Positions 24,816 through 38,900 are shown, counted from the first letter of the stretch. The stretch is DNA of 64,000 nucleotides from Certhia americana (GCA_018697195.1 CM031858.1:88565277-88629276), one strand, 5' to 3'. Numbers and translations: made by a program. The notes: generated by a model not told the origin, from the sequence alone.

Positions 24816-26835
24816 GTTATGTGTTGGCTTTCCCAGTAGACTTTTACTTTTGGTTTTCCCAGAAGGTTTCAGTGTCTTTTTTAGCATCACTAGCAATAAA
24901 AGGTCTCCCAGAAGGACAGATTTTGCTTCCAGCTGGGTTCTACAAGTGACTTGAAAAGTCTTAATAACTCATGCAGAAAGTGGCTTATATTCCCAGGGAA
25001 TTACTTAAATTACTCCTTTTCTTACTTCAACTCTGAGTTCAAAGGGGATTCATATGACACCCACACCACAAATTCTGTCTTTAATTCAGAGGCCAAAATG
25101 ACATCAAACAGGAATGAAAAGCCCCTCTGCTGTCCTTGCCAGCTGCGCAGTGAGCTTTTAGCTCGGGGGAACTGTGATACCCAAAAACCTTCTAAGAGGC
25201 CACTTGTTCAGCAGCTCTTTCAGCAGCCTGCAGGAGCAGCCTGCAGAGCAGTGCTGCTGGATGCTGGAGTAGTCCCATTATGATAAATTATGCATGATAG
25301 TGATACCTGCTGCTCCCATATCTGATGCACTTTGAATTCAGCTCAAGTTTATTTGAGGGACTCGGTACCTCTTGCAAACTGCACTTTCATAAATTATTAC
25401 TAATTAAAAATAGCTTAATGTTCAGTGGTGCTTAGAACCATAATTCCCACCGAAGTTGGCAAGTGTGCTTACAGCATTAAGTAGGTCTTGCAGCAAACCT
25501 TGTGGACCAGGTACCAGATTCAGATTTAATTCCTGTGTGTTTTTTGCCTTTGTGAGTAGGCATGCTGGTGTAAGAAACATATTTTGTTTTCAATTATTTT
25601 GTGACTTTGTTTTTTTAGAAGTATTAAATGTGCTGTCTTTTTATGTGGATAGTAAATGCTCTCTTCTTCCTCATTTCAAGTGACAGTTGGTGCAAGTAGC
25701 TCCTCTAAAGGACTTGTGTTGGAGTAACAGAGTATTCATCAGATAAATGTTGTAAACTAAAGAAGCCAACAAATCTAGTGGTCTTCATCTTTAGAATTTT
25801 CAAGAATTGGATCTTTACCAAATATTTGTTTTTCCTCTTTTTCCTTCTTAAAAAAATGCAAGCAGTGAATTCCAATCTGTTTCCTTATTCCTTCAATTCT
25901 CCCCCTAAAGGGAGATTTTAGTATCTTTAAAAAATGCAAAATTGATTTTGTCTGTTTGAGGTTTTTCCTCTCAAAACTCAGGGCAGGAGGAGATCCTTTC
26001 TGGATCATGTCTTCCTCTTTTTAGTCTTAGCAAACTGGCCTTTTGCACCATGTTTTGATATACAAATCTTACAACAGAAAAATCATGATTTTGACATGTG
26101 GAGTACCTAAATGCCTAATAAGTTATACTAATTTAACTGGTTTGATTCAATTTAGATAAAATGCTATGCTCCCTGAAGAAAATAAAATGTCATGTGTTGC
26201 CTAGTGCAACTGACTTCTGCAAATTTGGGAACACAAACACATAAAATTTGAACTTTCCCTTGCTTATTTTTCTTTTACTCTGTCTGTCCAACCTGTTGCT
26301 GTTGATCAGCGGATGAAATAGAAGTGATGGCTCTGATGTGTCAGTGGTTGATAAGATAAATGCTATTTTAAAGACTCTCCATTGTTTTTCTGGTCAGTTG
26401 TTCCTGTCATTTAAATTATGATTACAATAGATGTTAAAGGAACCCCCCAGTACTGCAGCTCCATTAATATATTTAACTTGATTTATTGTGATTCTTTGTC
26501 AGGATGCTTTGAGGGACAATTACAGTTCCCCTTAGCATTTTAAACAATGTGAAAATATATCCATTGTCTTCAATGAATTCAGCTAGAATCTCCAGTTCTA
26601 TTGCAGTAAGTTATTGAGGAATATTCTGAAAATTCATTTTAAATGCTCTTTTCTCTTGAGCCTGATGAAAAGCTAATGGATCTTCACCAGCAGGACCTAA
26701 CCCAAGGATTTATCTTTTCAGTTTTAGTTTATTTGTTTCTTCCCATCTCATGTCTCTGTGCTTTGGCATACCATGGGGCAGGCAAAGCAGCATGAAAGAG
26801 TCAGTCTCTGTGCATCAGAATTGCTGGCAATGCAA

Positions 26836-26863
26836 GGGCAGGGGCTGGCTGGCTGGCTGGGGG
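26836..26863 (+). repeat. G-rich tract with (CTGG)4
   Basis: GGG, CA, GGGG, then four CTGG units (26845-26860) running into GGGGG. Three long G runs and several pairs give some G-quadruplex potential. Confidence 0.75.
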
Positions 26864-26948
26864 ATGCTGCTGTTATTTTCCCTCATTCCCCAAGGCTTCT
26901 AATTTCCATTTCTCTCAGGTACCACAAAGAAAATTAAACATTTTTAAG

Positions 26949-27007
26949 TTGGGTTTTTTTTTTTTTTTGGTTGGTTTTTTGGGGGTTTTTTTGGGTTTTT
27001 TTTTTTT
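26949..27007. repeat. Pure T/G tract, 59 bp
   Basis: No A or C on the plus strand for 59 bases. Long T runs are interrupted by G runs of 3, 2, 2, 5 and 3. It resembles the left arm of the inverted repeat at 3281-3417 but has no matching A/C arm nearby. Confidence 0.85.
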
Positions 27008-29900
27008 CCTGAATGTCAATGCATTTCCCTTTTTGAATAGAAAGCATGCAGTTTAGGGAAAAGTAGCTTGGTCTGTGCAGTATGGGGTTGTTTGGGAGGA
27101 TATGGGGTACCTTACCTCAGGTTTTCTTTCTGCTAAATTCAAAATAGTTTTGCATCCTGTATCACTCACTGGGACAGAGCTCAGGCACTTGAACCTGGGC
27201 TTCCCACTTCCTAGCCTTGAAGGATAATTGTTTTAGTATGCTCTTCTTGTTCCTAACAAATAATTTCACTGAAAGCATTCTCAAAATGGAAGTGTTTGCA
27301 TGAAACATGTTGAGTTTGATGAGTTAGCATATATTTGACATACTGTACTGATCAATCTTAGTGCCTAAAGTTGGCAGAAGAGAGAAAATGCATAAAAATA
27401 GTTGCAAACAGACTACAATGGAGTGAATGCTGAACAGGGATTTTTGCAGACAGTGAGGGAGGTGCTGTTTATTTTGAGCCAACTCATGCTTTGTTAATTC
27501 TGTTACTGGCAACTTGTCTGGGATTTGAGTCTCTCCATTTTGACTCATGAAAATGTAATCTTGCATGACAAAAATGCAGAATGATGAGTATGTTTTTCCA
27601 ATTTTGAGAAAGCTGTTAAGGAGGATCCTGTGCTAATGGAAGTCCTGCTGCTACTGTTGTGTAGTGGGAAAAGCAGGATTTGAAGGGTTGCACAGATAAG
27701 TGCTCCACTTTGCATTACATAGGGGATAGCATTTCAGCTAATGTGCCAGGCTCATTTCCTGCCAATTCCCACTACTGTTCTTGGTTTGTTCTCCTATTTC
27801 TCCTCTTGGTATACAAGGGAAGGCTTCAGAGACTTTTATTGCTAGTGACTATGGTCAAAGCTCACACCTTGGCCTTTCTTGCTCTTGGTTACCTTATGTT
27901 GGTATTGGCATGCAGAAACTAGAATTTGGGCTTATTCTGTTAGCTTGTAAAGATTACTGGAGTCCCTGGAATCCTTGCCACTAAGGAATGGGGAAAATAG
28001 TGATATTGCAGCATACCCAAAATTTAATATTTTTATATATGAGTCCTGCATCCATTGCTGAACTTGAGGGGTTTATCTTCTTCTTTAATATACTCAAACC
28101 ATTTTATGAGTTGGTGTACTTTTTATACACTTAGTTCTGCACTTCTAGCTATTTGGCCAACTTCTATAAAATTGAGAGTTTCGAAATCAGGTAATTACTA
28201 TGCAAAACAGAACTCTGTCACAAAATGTGTCCCTGTTGTAAATGGTGTACAGGTAGACAAAAGGGGAAACTTTTGTAATCTGGCCCTTACATGTTTTAGA
28301 AAAACACTGTATGTGTTTATTTGATCCAGTAATATTTCAATAAATTTTAACTGCATGCAGAAAAATCCTATAAAAAATAACAGCAACAAGAAGACCGGAT
28401 GCTAAATTGGGGGAGAACAGCACAAGGGATGCTACTCTCTGAGGGCTGTTTTGCATTTCCTGTCTTGAGTGTCACAGTTTAGTTTTTAAATTTGAGACTC
28501 TATGTGGAACCTCCAGGAACCTCCTTTCACCTTTTCACTTCCCAGCTACTGTGATTATTTCCCCCTGTTTTTTTACCTTTTTAGTGGCATTGGCTTGCCC
28601 ACTCTCTGCTACAGAGCTAATCAAGCAGTCTGATCAGCAAACACCCGCAGTGTTCATTCCTTCAGCGTGGCTTTCCCCCTTTGCATTGGCCTGTGTGCAG
28701 TGAATTGCTAGGGATCTATTCTCTTCTGCTGCTGATTCTGTGGGTATGCCCACCTTGGGATTCGTTCATTGTTTTTGTCACAAATGATGCTGCAGTGTCT
28801 GTGAAATGGTTAGAAACTTCAGAAGTACATAAGAAGTGAGAAATCATTAACTTGACTCTGTTCTCTGCTGGCTTTTGTTGCATTTGCTGTGCTGATTTCC
28901 CTGGCCATTACTGTTTCTATTTTACCTACATAAGTTACAAGTTTTTACTTTTTGCAGAGTTTGTAATTTTCCCAAGCACTTCTTAAAATAATACTCCTGA
29001 ACATCTGCACCATCAAAATGGGATCATGCATGTGTCCACTAATCCCTAGTGGATACAAGCTTTGCAAACCATTTCAGGCACTCAGTTAAAATAAAAATGC
29101 ATAGTGCAGTCATCTGCACTTCAAAATCCTCAGTGAGAGACATACCCAGGTCCTATTTGTGTTGGTGTAAATCCAGAATCCCTTTATATCCATTAGTGGT
29201 TTTAATATAGATTAACCCTGTTTTTAAATGGAGTCAAGACTGGGCCAGTTGAACGTTGGCTTTAATCTTAAATGCTGCTACTAGATTAATAGGAGTTTCA
29301 CAAGTGCTGTTTGCTCAGGTGGGATCACTCTGGCCATATTTGTGTTATGAACTTCAAAACTGACAGTGTACAATATTCCTTTAGGTTGCAGCAGGCTGAC
29401 CCTGCCTTTGGAACTATAATCCCAGTTTACATACCTAGTGAAGTTGCATTTTTAGCCCATTCACTAAATTTTGCTCCCAGCTGTGCTCAGATAGCAATGT
29501 AGAGGAGTAACTTGTAACAGTATTTGGATCTGTTCTTGAGAGACAACAATGGGTATAATTTGGAGCAGAACCTGAGATGTACTTTCCTATTACTAAGACT
29601 GAGAAACTTATTTTAATAAATGCCATTTGAAATATTTAACAAATTATCTGTAAGCTTCATGGTTTTTATTTTGCTTGTGTAAACAATAAAATAATTATTT
29701 TAAAATCTGTTGAGGTTTGAAAAGTAAAATATTACTACTTAACAATAAAGAGGATTACTCAAAATCTCACTTCTCAATGAGAGAGAACACTATTTGGAGA
29801 AGCTAATGTTTCTAATGGCTTTATTCCTATCTGGTATCAGTGAATTAAACAAATGCAAGGCCTGCTTGTCTAGTTCTGCTCATGGTATATGGCCCCCTAA

Positions 29901-30640
29901 AGAACACAGTATTAGTGCTGTAAAGTTAGGATAAATGGAATTGGAGACTTGGTTAGTAGTGCTTGTGTTGTTCAGTCTTGATGGAGGGGGGCAGATTCTG
30001 GTAACGTGTTTCCCCATGGCTAGCAGGAAACAGCCTAAATCTAGGCAGGGACAAGGAAAGAAAGGCATTCTTGAGAGATACAGCTGCCTCTGTGAGCAGG
30101 TTATCAGGGTGGGTAATTACAAGTACTCTTATGTAACTTGGAGTGAGAATAGCCCATCTTTTCAGCCAGGTTTGCATTATTCTGGATATAATCCTCGGCG
30201 GCTTTGACCCTCTGTAAACATTTCAGTTAAGAACTGCTGTGCTAGCTCTTGATGTAAGCCTAGTGAAGGTTCTGGAGAGGGAATGAGAGTGAGTGCAGCC
30301 GACATTCATCCCACAAAATGCAAGACTGGATAGGTATTCTTGAGCTCCACCTACAGTCAAATCGATGCCGTGCCTAGGCACGTGTAGCTTTATGCGAGCA
30401 CCATTCCCACAGCTGGAGTTGCTTTCGTATTTTCCCAGCATGGTTTTGTTAGAGTGGTGCCCTGGGGGCTGCTATTCCCTGTTTCTCAGCGTAGTCTTGA
30501 GCGTTGTGCTGATAACTTTAAAATGCTGACAGTGTTGCTGCTGGCACATTCAAGTCTACCTTGGCTATCTGCATCTGACTTTCTCTTACACGTGGATGTA
30601 CCCGGCTTTGACTGGCTTGTACTGAAGGCAGGTGCAGTTT
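29901..30640. other. CpG-containing patch, origin unknown
   Basis: About twelve CpG dinucleotides lie between 30190 and 30610, against near absence in the flanks. Open frames occur on both strands (29935-30207 plus, 29953-30177 minus, 30223-30441 minus, 30454-30642 plus) but none resembles a known protein. It could be an old repeat, a regulatory element or a degraded exon cluster; I cannot assign it. Confidence 0.35.
30369..30384. promoter_or_regulatory. 14-bp perfect palindrome overlapping a CACGTG E-box
   Basis: CGTGCCTAGGCACG at 30369-30382 is its own reverse complement, and CACGTG, the classic bHLH recognition core, occupies 30379-30384. Function is inferred from motif only; such motifs also occur by chance. 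Confidence 0.35.
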
Positions 30641-33600
30641 GAGAAGCTGAGTTGGACAGATCACTTAATATGTTTTCCCTGCCTTTCTTGTGTGTGAGTT
30701 GAAAATAATACTTTTAAAATTGCGTTGAAAATTTAGGTTAGAAGCGTGCTACATAATATGGTATCAGCAATTTAAATGGAATAGTTTACATGAAGAGGAG
30801 GGTGGAGATAGAAGTCTAATGTCCAGTTGAACTGTATCCAACTAGAATGATGAACCTCTGAATTTAGAGGAACTATCATTTGGGAGGGCACAGCTTTTCT
30901 TTTTAAATTGTATTGTGTTCTTAGACATAGTCTTAAAGGCTCATAATGTAGTCAGGCTTTAAATTTCTGTCAGTCTTTCCCCCCATGCTTTTGAATGTTT
31001 CCTTTCTCTTCTCCATTCCCAGCATATACATGTAAACCTAGCAATAGTCAGACAAGGCCAAAAGAAAGTAAAATTTAAGATTTTGCCACTATCTTCTTCT
31101 CAGGATGGTATAAAGTGCGTACAGGACACATTTGATGCCCTCTGCCACTGAGATTACCCTACTGATATTAGTAAGAATTAACTTCCTGCAATGGGTTCCC
31201 CCATTCCACTGGAAAAGGATAGGTTAGCCATTCCTTGTTCTCAGTGTCACTAGAAGATATTGCTCTGCAAAGTGGTAGAGGAAGGATGGGAGACAAGAGG
31301 GGTTATCCAGAGGTTGTTTGTTCACTTACTGCATTAATTGCTGTCCTATCATTTGCTTCATTTGAGCAGATGTTGGATTACTATTCTAAGACTTTGGAGG
31401 ATTGCCACCTTCTTTTCCCACCTTCTCTCTCACCCTCCCACAATATGGTGCTTTACACATCACCCTTGTCTTTTGCCTGCCCTGATGTTTAAGGATTAAG
31501 CTGAGCAACATGACTCCAAAACAGAGAATTTGAGGATTCAGCTTGCATTGTTGAGATCTTCTGATATAGATGCTGGAAATATCACAGTTTTGACTTTTTT
31601 TTTTTCTCTCTGTTTTGTTTAGTTGCTGTAAAACATATGCTTAAAATAGACTCGTATCTCCGAGAGTCGTTCTCTGTTAATCAGCAGCAAACAAAGTAAG
31701 CCAATGTGGACCATGTGTGTAGAGAAAAATCAAATGGATGAAGACATAATCAGAGCTATTCTTCTACTCAGAGTAAATATTAGCAACCGTGTTTTATGAT
31801 AAACTATAATTGAGGACATTAACTTACTGGGGAAAATAATCTTCCTTGATAAACAGGCACATGATGCTGTTGCATTAGGTGCTGACAGAAGCAATATTAT
31901 CTGGATTTCAGTAAGTCTGCCTACATGAGTGTCTGTCTATAAAAGGGTGTTTTTTGATGCAAAAGAATATTTTTGTGGAAGCATTCCTGATTCCAATTTC
32001 ATTTTCCCATTTGCTTTCTCTTCTTAGAGAGTTAAATAGGTTTCATTTCTATTCGCATTTTTGCAGCTACGAGAATAGCTTATATACATATTTATCTGTA
32101 CCCATGCATATTTAGCTAGATGTGCTTTGCCAATTGCAATACTATCAGAAGCTTTTATACAAAGGTAAGCCTCATTTTTGGTCCAAATTTATATTTAGAT
32201 TATTCTGTCTTTTATTCTTGCATGTCTGAATCTGTGTAATTCAGTTTCCATCAGTGGCAATGCATATCAGATTCACAGTTCAAATGGAGAGACAAAGGCT
32301 ATGCACCTTAATCTGTTTTACTGTTGTATTATATTTGTAATAAAGAAAAGAACTTTAGTCGAGATTATAGCAGCAAAACCAGAGATGTTAATTTCATTAA
32401 CAAGCCCAACAAACCCCCACCACCACCCCTAAAAAACCATGCACAGTTCATTAATAGCAAAGGTAGAAGGCAGGATTAGAAAGCATTGGTTCCATTTAGA
32501 ATAACACAGAAGAAAAATTGTCTGTGTGATTTTGGAGACTTTGTTTGCCTGTTTGTCTGCTTATTTGTTTTCCAGTGGAACTTGCTGTATGCATGGAAAA
32601 TTGTTTGATACAGCAGCAACAAAAGCAGGAATCACTGTGAATTCATGTACTAACAGAAAGAAAACAAACAGAAAAACATATGCAGTAGATTAATGCAAAG
32701 ATGAAAATGGGCAAGAGCCTTGATCCATGAAAGAAATCCCAGATATCTTCAATTTCATTTTGGCTGTGGTGATTCATGTCTCTTCAGAAGTTTCTCAACA
32801 GCAACAACTGTTGTATGCTGCCTTTGAAACCCACAAGCTGCCACAGAAGCAGGGTTTGAATCAGTATGGAATTTGGCTTATCAGACTGTGTCTGGGAAGC
32901 CAGCAGTTTTTTTCATGCCAGATTGCATCTGGATTAAAAACTGAAGAAAAATATAGTGACACATTGTGAAAAGAAAAAAGACAAGCTTTATTGGCTTCAG
33001 TGAAATCTCATAATCAGATAAATGTCTCATACTTTGGATATAATAGTTATTTAAGCAGTAATTTTATTCATTAAATATGTGCTTTAAAGTTAATGTTGCT
33101 GGAGATATTTCAAGTATTAGAGATGTTCACGTAAGTCACTTTTCATATTTAAAAATCTTCCGATCCTCATAAGAATTTCATGCTTTTTGATGTGTTTATA
33201 TGAAAATCAGGATGGAAGAACAGACTATTTTGTCTGGAAGTCACAAACACAAAATAGTTTTGTTTGTGATCATGTCTTAAGAAGACACTGATGCAACATC
33301 CTAGAGCAGTATTTTAATTGAGCAGTGGCTTCTTTGTTTCACCCTGAATCAAAACTGAATGTTCTATAAGCATACATTAGTAGTCTGGACAGAAAATCAG
33401 AAAATAAAACTTCATGTCTTTATTTAGGAGGTTAAGTTGGCTGAAATTGATTCTCTTTCCTAAAAGGAGTCTGACCAGCAGTCCTGTTTCTCACCAAGAA
33501 CAGAGAGCACTATGGTGGCTGCAAATTGAATGATATCCTGGGAGAAACTGTATGATTGCCAACACTCTCTCCTGAACATTTGTCAAAAGCATAGCTGTGG

Positions 33601-35590
33601 AAATTAGCTATTTCTAGCTAATCATAGCTATATTGTAAGGAATGTCAGTTTGATGGAGGTGAGGAAAGAAAGGGGCAGGAATGGGACTGTCAGAGTTAAT
33701 TCTGCAAAATGGCATCTGGCAAAAAAGCAATTAGGGTTATTTGGACAGCTTGCCCAGAACAGCATATTTCTCACCTTTGTCATTCATAGAAGTAGTAGCT
33801 GCCTGTACTACATACATTTTTGTGTAAAGCTGCAAAAAATATAGGTCATGTTTAAGCAAGCTGTCATAAAGTTTAAAACCAAAAGGGTAATCCTAATATA
33901 ACAAGTATATGGGTTGCTCACTACTGTATTTTTTTTTTTTTGTTTTAAAAAGTGTCATATCAATCTGTGTTTTGCGTTAAAACACAGCACAAGGCAAATA
34001 ACATCAAGTTTTATCACTGCCTGTGCTAAGTGCACTGGAAGAATGAAGGCTGAGGTGTTTTGACTCTGAGAAAAGCGTGTCAGCTTTGCAAGAGTGTTGC
34101 AGATGTGAGAAAAGATGCAGAACGAAAAATGTAAACTCACAGTAATCTGAAATCTCAGCTGTTTGCCCCAGTTTTATAATAAAACAAAACAGAATGAGAA
34201 GACCAACTCTCACAGCATGCCACCACCAGATTTAATAGGTTACTGGCTGATGACAGTGTTTATGATGTTAAAAAATGCTTGTATAAGGCACCCCTAGGAT
34301 TAGTTAGCGGATAAAATTATAAAATTCATTTCTGTAAATATTACTGGGAAATGCAGATGAAAACATTGACTTCTGCATGGGCTTTTGGAAAGGACTGGCT
34401 GATAGAGGTGGAACAGCTCACAGAGCATAGAATGGTCTGCAACAGTGGAGGAAGATCTCCCTTAGTTTTTTCAGCACCAACCAATTCCTGAACGTAGCTG
34501 GCCTAGCTTATGTGCACGTAGCTTCCTTCACAAGTCAAAGGATTTGCTCTACTATTTTCCTGTAGCTCTGAAGCTCTTCTAAGGCTTTCTATAAATGACA
34601 GTAAGGCCCATCAGGCTCTTAGTCAATTTTTCAGTTATATGGTGCCTGTTGAGATGCACAGAGTTCTGGATTTGTCTCCCACTATCATCAGTTGTAATGA
34701 GAGTCAAAGCAACCAGAGGTCATCATCTAACACTAGCACAGCTACAGGGTTTGGAAAATTTTTTTCTTGGCTTTTTTTTTTGAGATATGTTTAGCATGCC
34801 CTATCCTTTTTTCCTTGCAATAGGAGTAGATTTTCCTTCTACTTTCCCAGTAACCAGATGGTACTGCGGTCACAGAGCATGCAGGCTCGCATGGGGTTAA
34901 GCGGTTTCCTCCATTTCAAATTTTGTGCCTACCAGATTTAAATTCAACAGTGTTTGTTTAGGATTCTGTACTCAGCACTTTGTATTAGATGAGAAGAAGC
35001 CCTGCATTTAAATTATTCAGTCTTTAGGACTGATGAAAATTGTCAATCACCTTCTAGAATATTTAACTTATCCTAAAGGATGCTTACAGGTGCAAAAATT
35101 CACATCCAGTTGCATTTTTATATCCTTGGTTTATTTTGTCACTGAGCAACTCTGTCCTCTTCTCCTTCTGATGTATTCTTGTGTTGCCCTACAGACAGTG
35201 GCAGAAATCAGGTTTTGGGTATAAAAATAATAAATTCTGTTTTCCTCAAATTGATAAGACTAACAGAAAAAACTAACATGGAAACATTAAACATTCCATA
35301 ACATTAAATAACAATAGCTGGCATGGCCTGCCTAAAGTAGGAGAAATGCCACTACAGCAGGTTATTTTCTTGGCACTTATTGCAGACTGAGAAAGTATTT
35401 TCAGATATTATTTTCGGGTATTTTAATTATTTCAGATATTTATGTTCTGTCCAGGCATCAGGAGAAGAGATGGTGTTAACTATGAAATGAAAACAGGGCT
35501 GAAGTGAAAGGGGGATGGGACATGCAATCTGAGAACGTGCCTGTGACAGACTTGAACCAGATGACCACCTTTCCCATTCACGGGGTCAAA
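30641..35590. other. No gene recognised
   Basis: AT-rich DNA. A small hairpin with three CpGs sits at 31649-31670. An A/C-rich stretch lies near 32400-32440 and a T run near 33930-33942. Open frames of 60-85 codons show nothing recognisable. Confidence 0.5.
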
Positions 35591-35639
35591 ATGCTTGCAC
35601 CCCACATCAGGTTCATAATGTTTCATTTAAAAAAAATAA

Positions 35640-35980
35640 TAAACAAATAGTTGGCAAGATCCTTCCAGAACCAGGCTTTTCAGCAGCCACACTGGGGTGC
35701 AAGGCCCAGGCCTGCTTGGAATGGGAGAGAGGAGTAAGATTGGCTGCCTGTGACAGCATCTCCCAAGTGTCCAGTCATCCTGGAAGAAGAGGATGGCATG
35801 GGCACGGGCATGGTAGGGACAAGGTCTGATGAGGCTCCAGGTCAGCACCTCCTGGGTGCCCAGGGTGCAAGGAGAAGCATGGACAGGGTAGGCTGCCAGG
35901 TGAAATGTCTCCTCATGGAGGATCTGGAGGCAACTCTGCCCCTGAGACAGGGTGGCAATGGGGACTGACAGGCGCCGCAT
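35640..35980. other. GC-rich patch with long open frames on both strands
   Basis: Much richer in G+C than its surroundings. The minus frame 35980-35627 is open for 117 codons and the plus frame 35750-35968 for 72. The minus peptide (phrases such as GQSCLQILHEETFHLAAYPV) has no motif I can name, and high G+C by itself lengthens open frames by making stops rarer. Possible explanations are an exon, a decayed gene or repeat, or a GC-rich regulatory patch. Confidence 0.3.
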
Positions 35981-38900
35981 TTGCAGGCTTGGGGCTTAGT
36001 GTTAGTAGGGAGTTCTTCCTGACGTGAATGTAGTTTTATTAGGAAAATCCCAGTGTGCTCTGCCAGTTGAGAAAAAGTTGGTCAGGGCAGCTGTGTTCTG
36101 CTTCCTGAAAGATGCCCCATGGGCATGGCGAGCCAACCCCACAGTGGAAGATGGTTCATGCTCTTGAGCTTGTTCTGGGTTTCTGACTAATTCAGCCAGA
36201 AGAGAAAGTCCCAGAGAATTGGTTGGTGGGCTGAAATTCATGTTCGTTCATTGCACATTTGTCCTTCTGCAGATGAAGGTCATCAATCAAAAGAAAACTT
36301 GTCTTTATGCCACTTCCGAGTCTTGAAACAAGATGAAAGCCAGTTGGTGATCTCTATATGGTAACAGCCTTTAGTAAAAAGAATCTTCAAAGAAGAGTGA
36401 TAGTTAATGCATCATCATTGAGAAGTGGTTACTGAGCCAATACTTTGCAACTCTTTAAAACCATCTGAGGGAAATCGCCACATCAAATGCCCCTCAAGAA
36501 TGTACAATGACTTCATACAGTTTCATGCAGGAGTGTTTTTACTGAGCTTGTGGTTACTCTATTCTTCCATGGTGATATGAATTTTTGTGAGAAATGGACT
36601 TTAAAAATATGCAAACAATAATGAAGAGGTAGAAATACCAGCTTCTGACCAGACCTGCATGCATATGCTTCCAGAAGGACAGTATAGATAACATGGTTTG
36701 TGTCTTCATATTTAGAAACTTTCCCTAGTGCTACTGAACAAGATACTCAAATTCAAAGCTGTGCATTTTTTGACTACATCCTGCGGGTCTCTGTACTCTT
36801 TTTCTTTTTTCCTTCTAGTGAATCTGGATAATTTTTTTTTTTTGAAATATCATTTTCTACCTGACTCAGCAGTTGTCTCTATGATAAATCTGAGGGACAG
36901 GAGAAGGGACAGGTTCTTTATCTGGCAAAAATTTAATGAGGTATGTGTTTCTTTCAGCTCTTAGTGGGAATAGAATTCTCTTTGTAAAAACCTCTGAGAA
37001 ATTTATCCAACTGAGGGTTGTCGGATTTATGTGGGCTTTTTTATTCATTTGCTAGCTTAAAAAAGAAAAATCAGGCCTAGCAGTCAGGTGTACCATGTAG
37101 GTGTGCGATACACCCTAGAGGACTATGAAGCTGATGAATAGTTAGCTTCCTATAATGCCAAGTATCTCATCCTTGATATATAATAATACTAATTTTTTAA
37201 TGCTTTCAGAAATCCCCATGTAAAGAAGCTTTGCAAAATCAAAAAATCTACATTAAAAAGCATCAAAATACTTTGTTTAGACCTCTATTTTTCTTACTTT
37301 GTAATAAGTAGTTGAGAGTAATTACTTTTATTTTATAAGATGTTTACAAATGAAGAAGGTTTGTAAGTACACAATTTGAATGTAAAATTGTGGCTTCCTC
37401 ATCAATGTTCAGTCCTAAAGTATTTTTTGGATTATTTTGAAGTGTATCAGGTAAAAATTAAGAAAGAAATATGGGATTGAATCTTTAAATTAGTATGATG
37501 CCTTGGGGGGAATAGTTGACTAATGAAAGTCAACAGAAGCATGTCAAACAATCATTTATTGGAGCTACAGGTGGCTAGCTGTCAGATGGGTTTCCACTGA
37601 AATACTTGCCCATTTCTTCTTTTGTTGTTTTACTCACTTGATGTGAGGGGATCATGCTGTCATTTTCATCACTGAAACTTGTACTTACTTGTAGGTTTGG
37701 AGTGTGCCTAGGAATCATAAAAGGAATAAATCCTTGCAGTTTGCCAAGAACCTGAAACCCTCTTGAAACTTCTGGTAATCTGCCTGTCATTTGCAACCAG
37801 AGAACTGTTAATATAAAAGGCAGCTTTTTTTAAAGGGCTTGGGAAAGAGAATAAATTCCCATCACATGTCCAGCCGCTGTGTGCAGCCACCAAACAACTC
37901 TGCAGACACCAAACAACTCTGAAGATACCTACCCTGTTTAAAACCAGTTTATGACTTTACTGTGTTTTTGGAGGAATGCCCAAACCAAATAAATGGGTAA
38001 GCTTCTAAATGAGCTATCTTATCAACTGCATATTTCATAGTTAAATCTCCTACCATCCTCATTCCCTGCTGTGATATGTTCTTATATAGGTCTTGGTACT
38101 TATGTAAATTCCCTTAATTTCGTGGTCTCTCTTTCCAACACAAATATATGTACTCCCACTTTCTACCTTTCTTGAGGTGTAGCAATGTTAACACTGACTC
38201 TTAACACTCAAAGGGTGATACCTATCTGCTGTATTTGCAATTCAAATTTCCAGATTTTAGGAACTGAATTCATCATTTCATTACATTTTCTATACCTGCT
38301 TATTCCTCTGCTGGGGCTTCACTGTATTATCTACATTGGCCTCAGCATAAACATGTATTCTGGGGCAAGGTCAGAAGAACCAGATTTGTGAGGAAGTAGT
38401 GCACCTGTTCTGGCTTAAAGCTTGAGGTGGAAGGTGAAAAATACTGCAAGGACTCCCATGGGGCCTGAAGAAACTATGGTGTCTTGGGGAAGGTATTTGT
38501 ATGTTTGCAGGTTGTTGAAGTATTAGAACTGTTACATCAGGATGGTGGGCTATCAAAAAGGGTCTGAATGCTGAACCACCTTGCAGTGGTTCACTAGGTC
38601 ACTCCTCTGAGTGGTAGAGCTTTACCCCCTTGTTTGCCCTGATTACCTGCTAAATATAGAGATACAAGTTTCTCCCCATCCCTGTACTTAGCAGCTTCAT
38701 TATCACGACAAGGCAGAAAATGGTCTTTTCAAGAAGGTCCTAAGCAAAGTCTGTCACTGACACATGGTCAACTTTCAGAACTGGATTAGAGTAAACAAAA
38801 AACTTTTCCATGTCCCTGATTGTCTTGCAGTCAATTTTGACAGGAAATAGGAACAAGAGGCTTTGTCTGCATGAAAACTGAGAAACCACACATACAAACT

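Larger units (their letters stand above)
23091..29900. other. No gene recognised; simple repeats only
   Basis: Contains the (TA)n, T20, (CTGG)n and T/G tracts listed separately. Open frames reach 110 codons (24951-25283) without a recognisable domain or splice context. The stretch 26395-26520 is AT-rich with homeobox-type TAAT motifs but nothing firmer. Confidence 0.5.
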
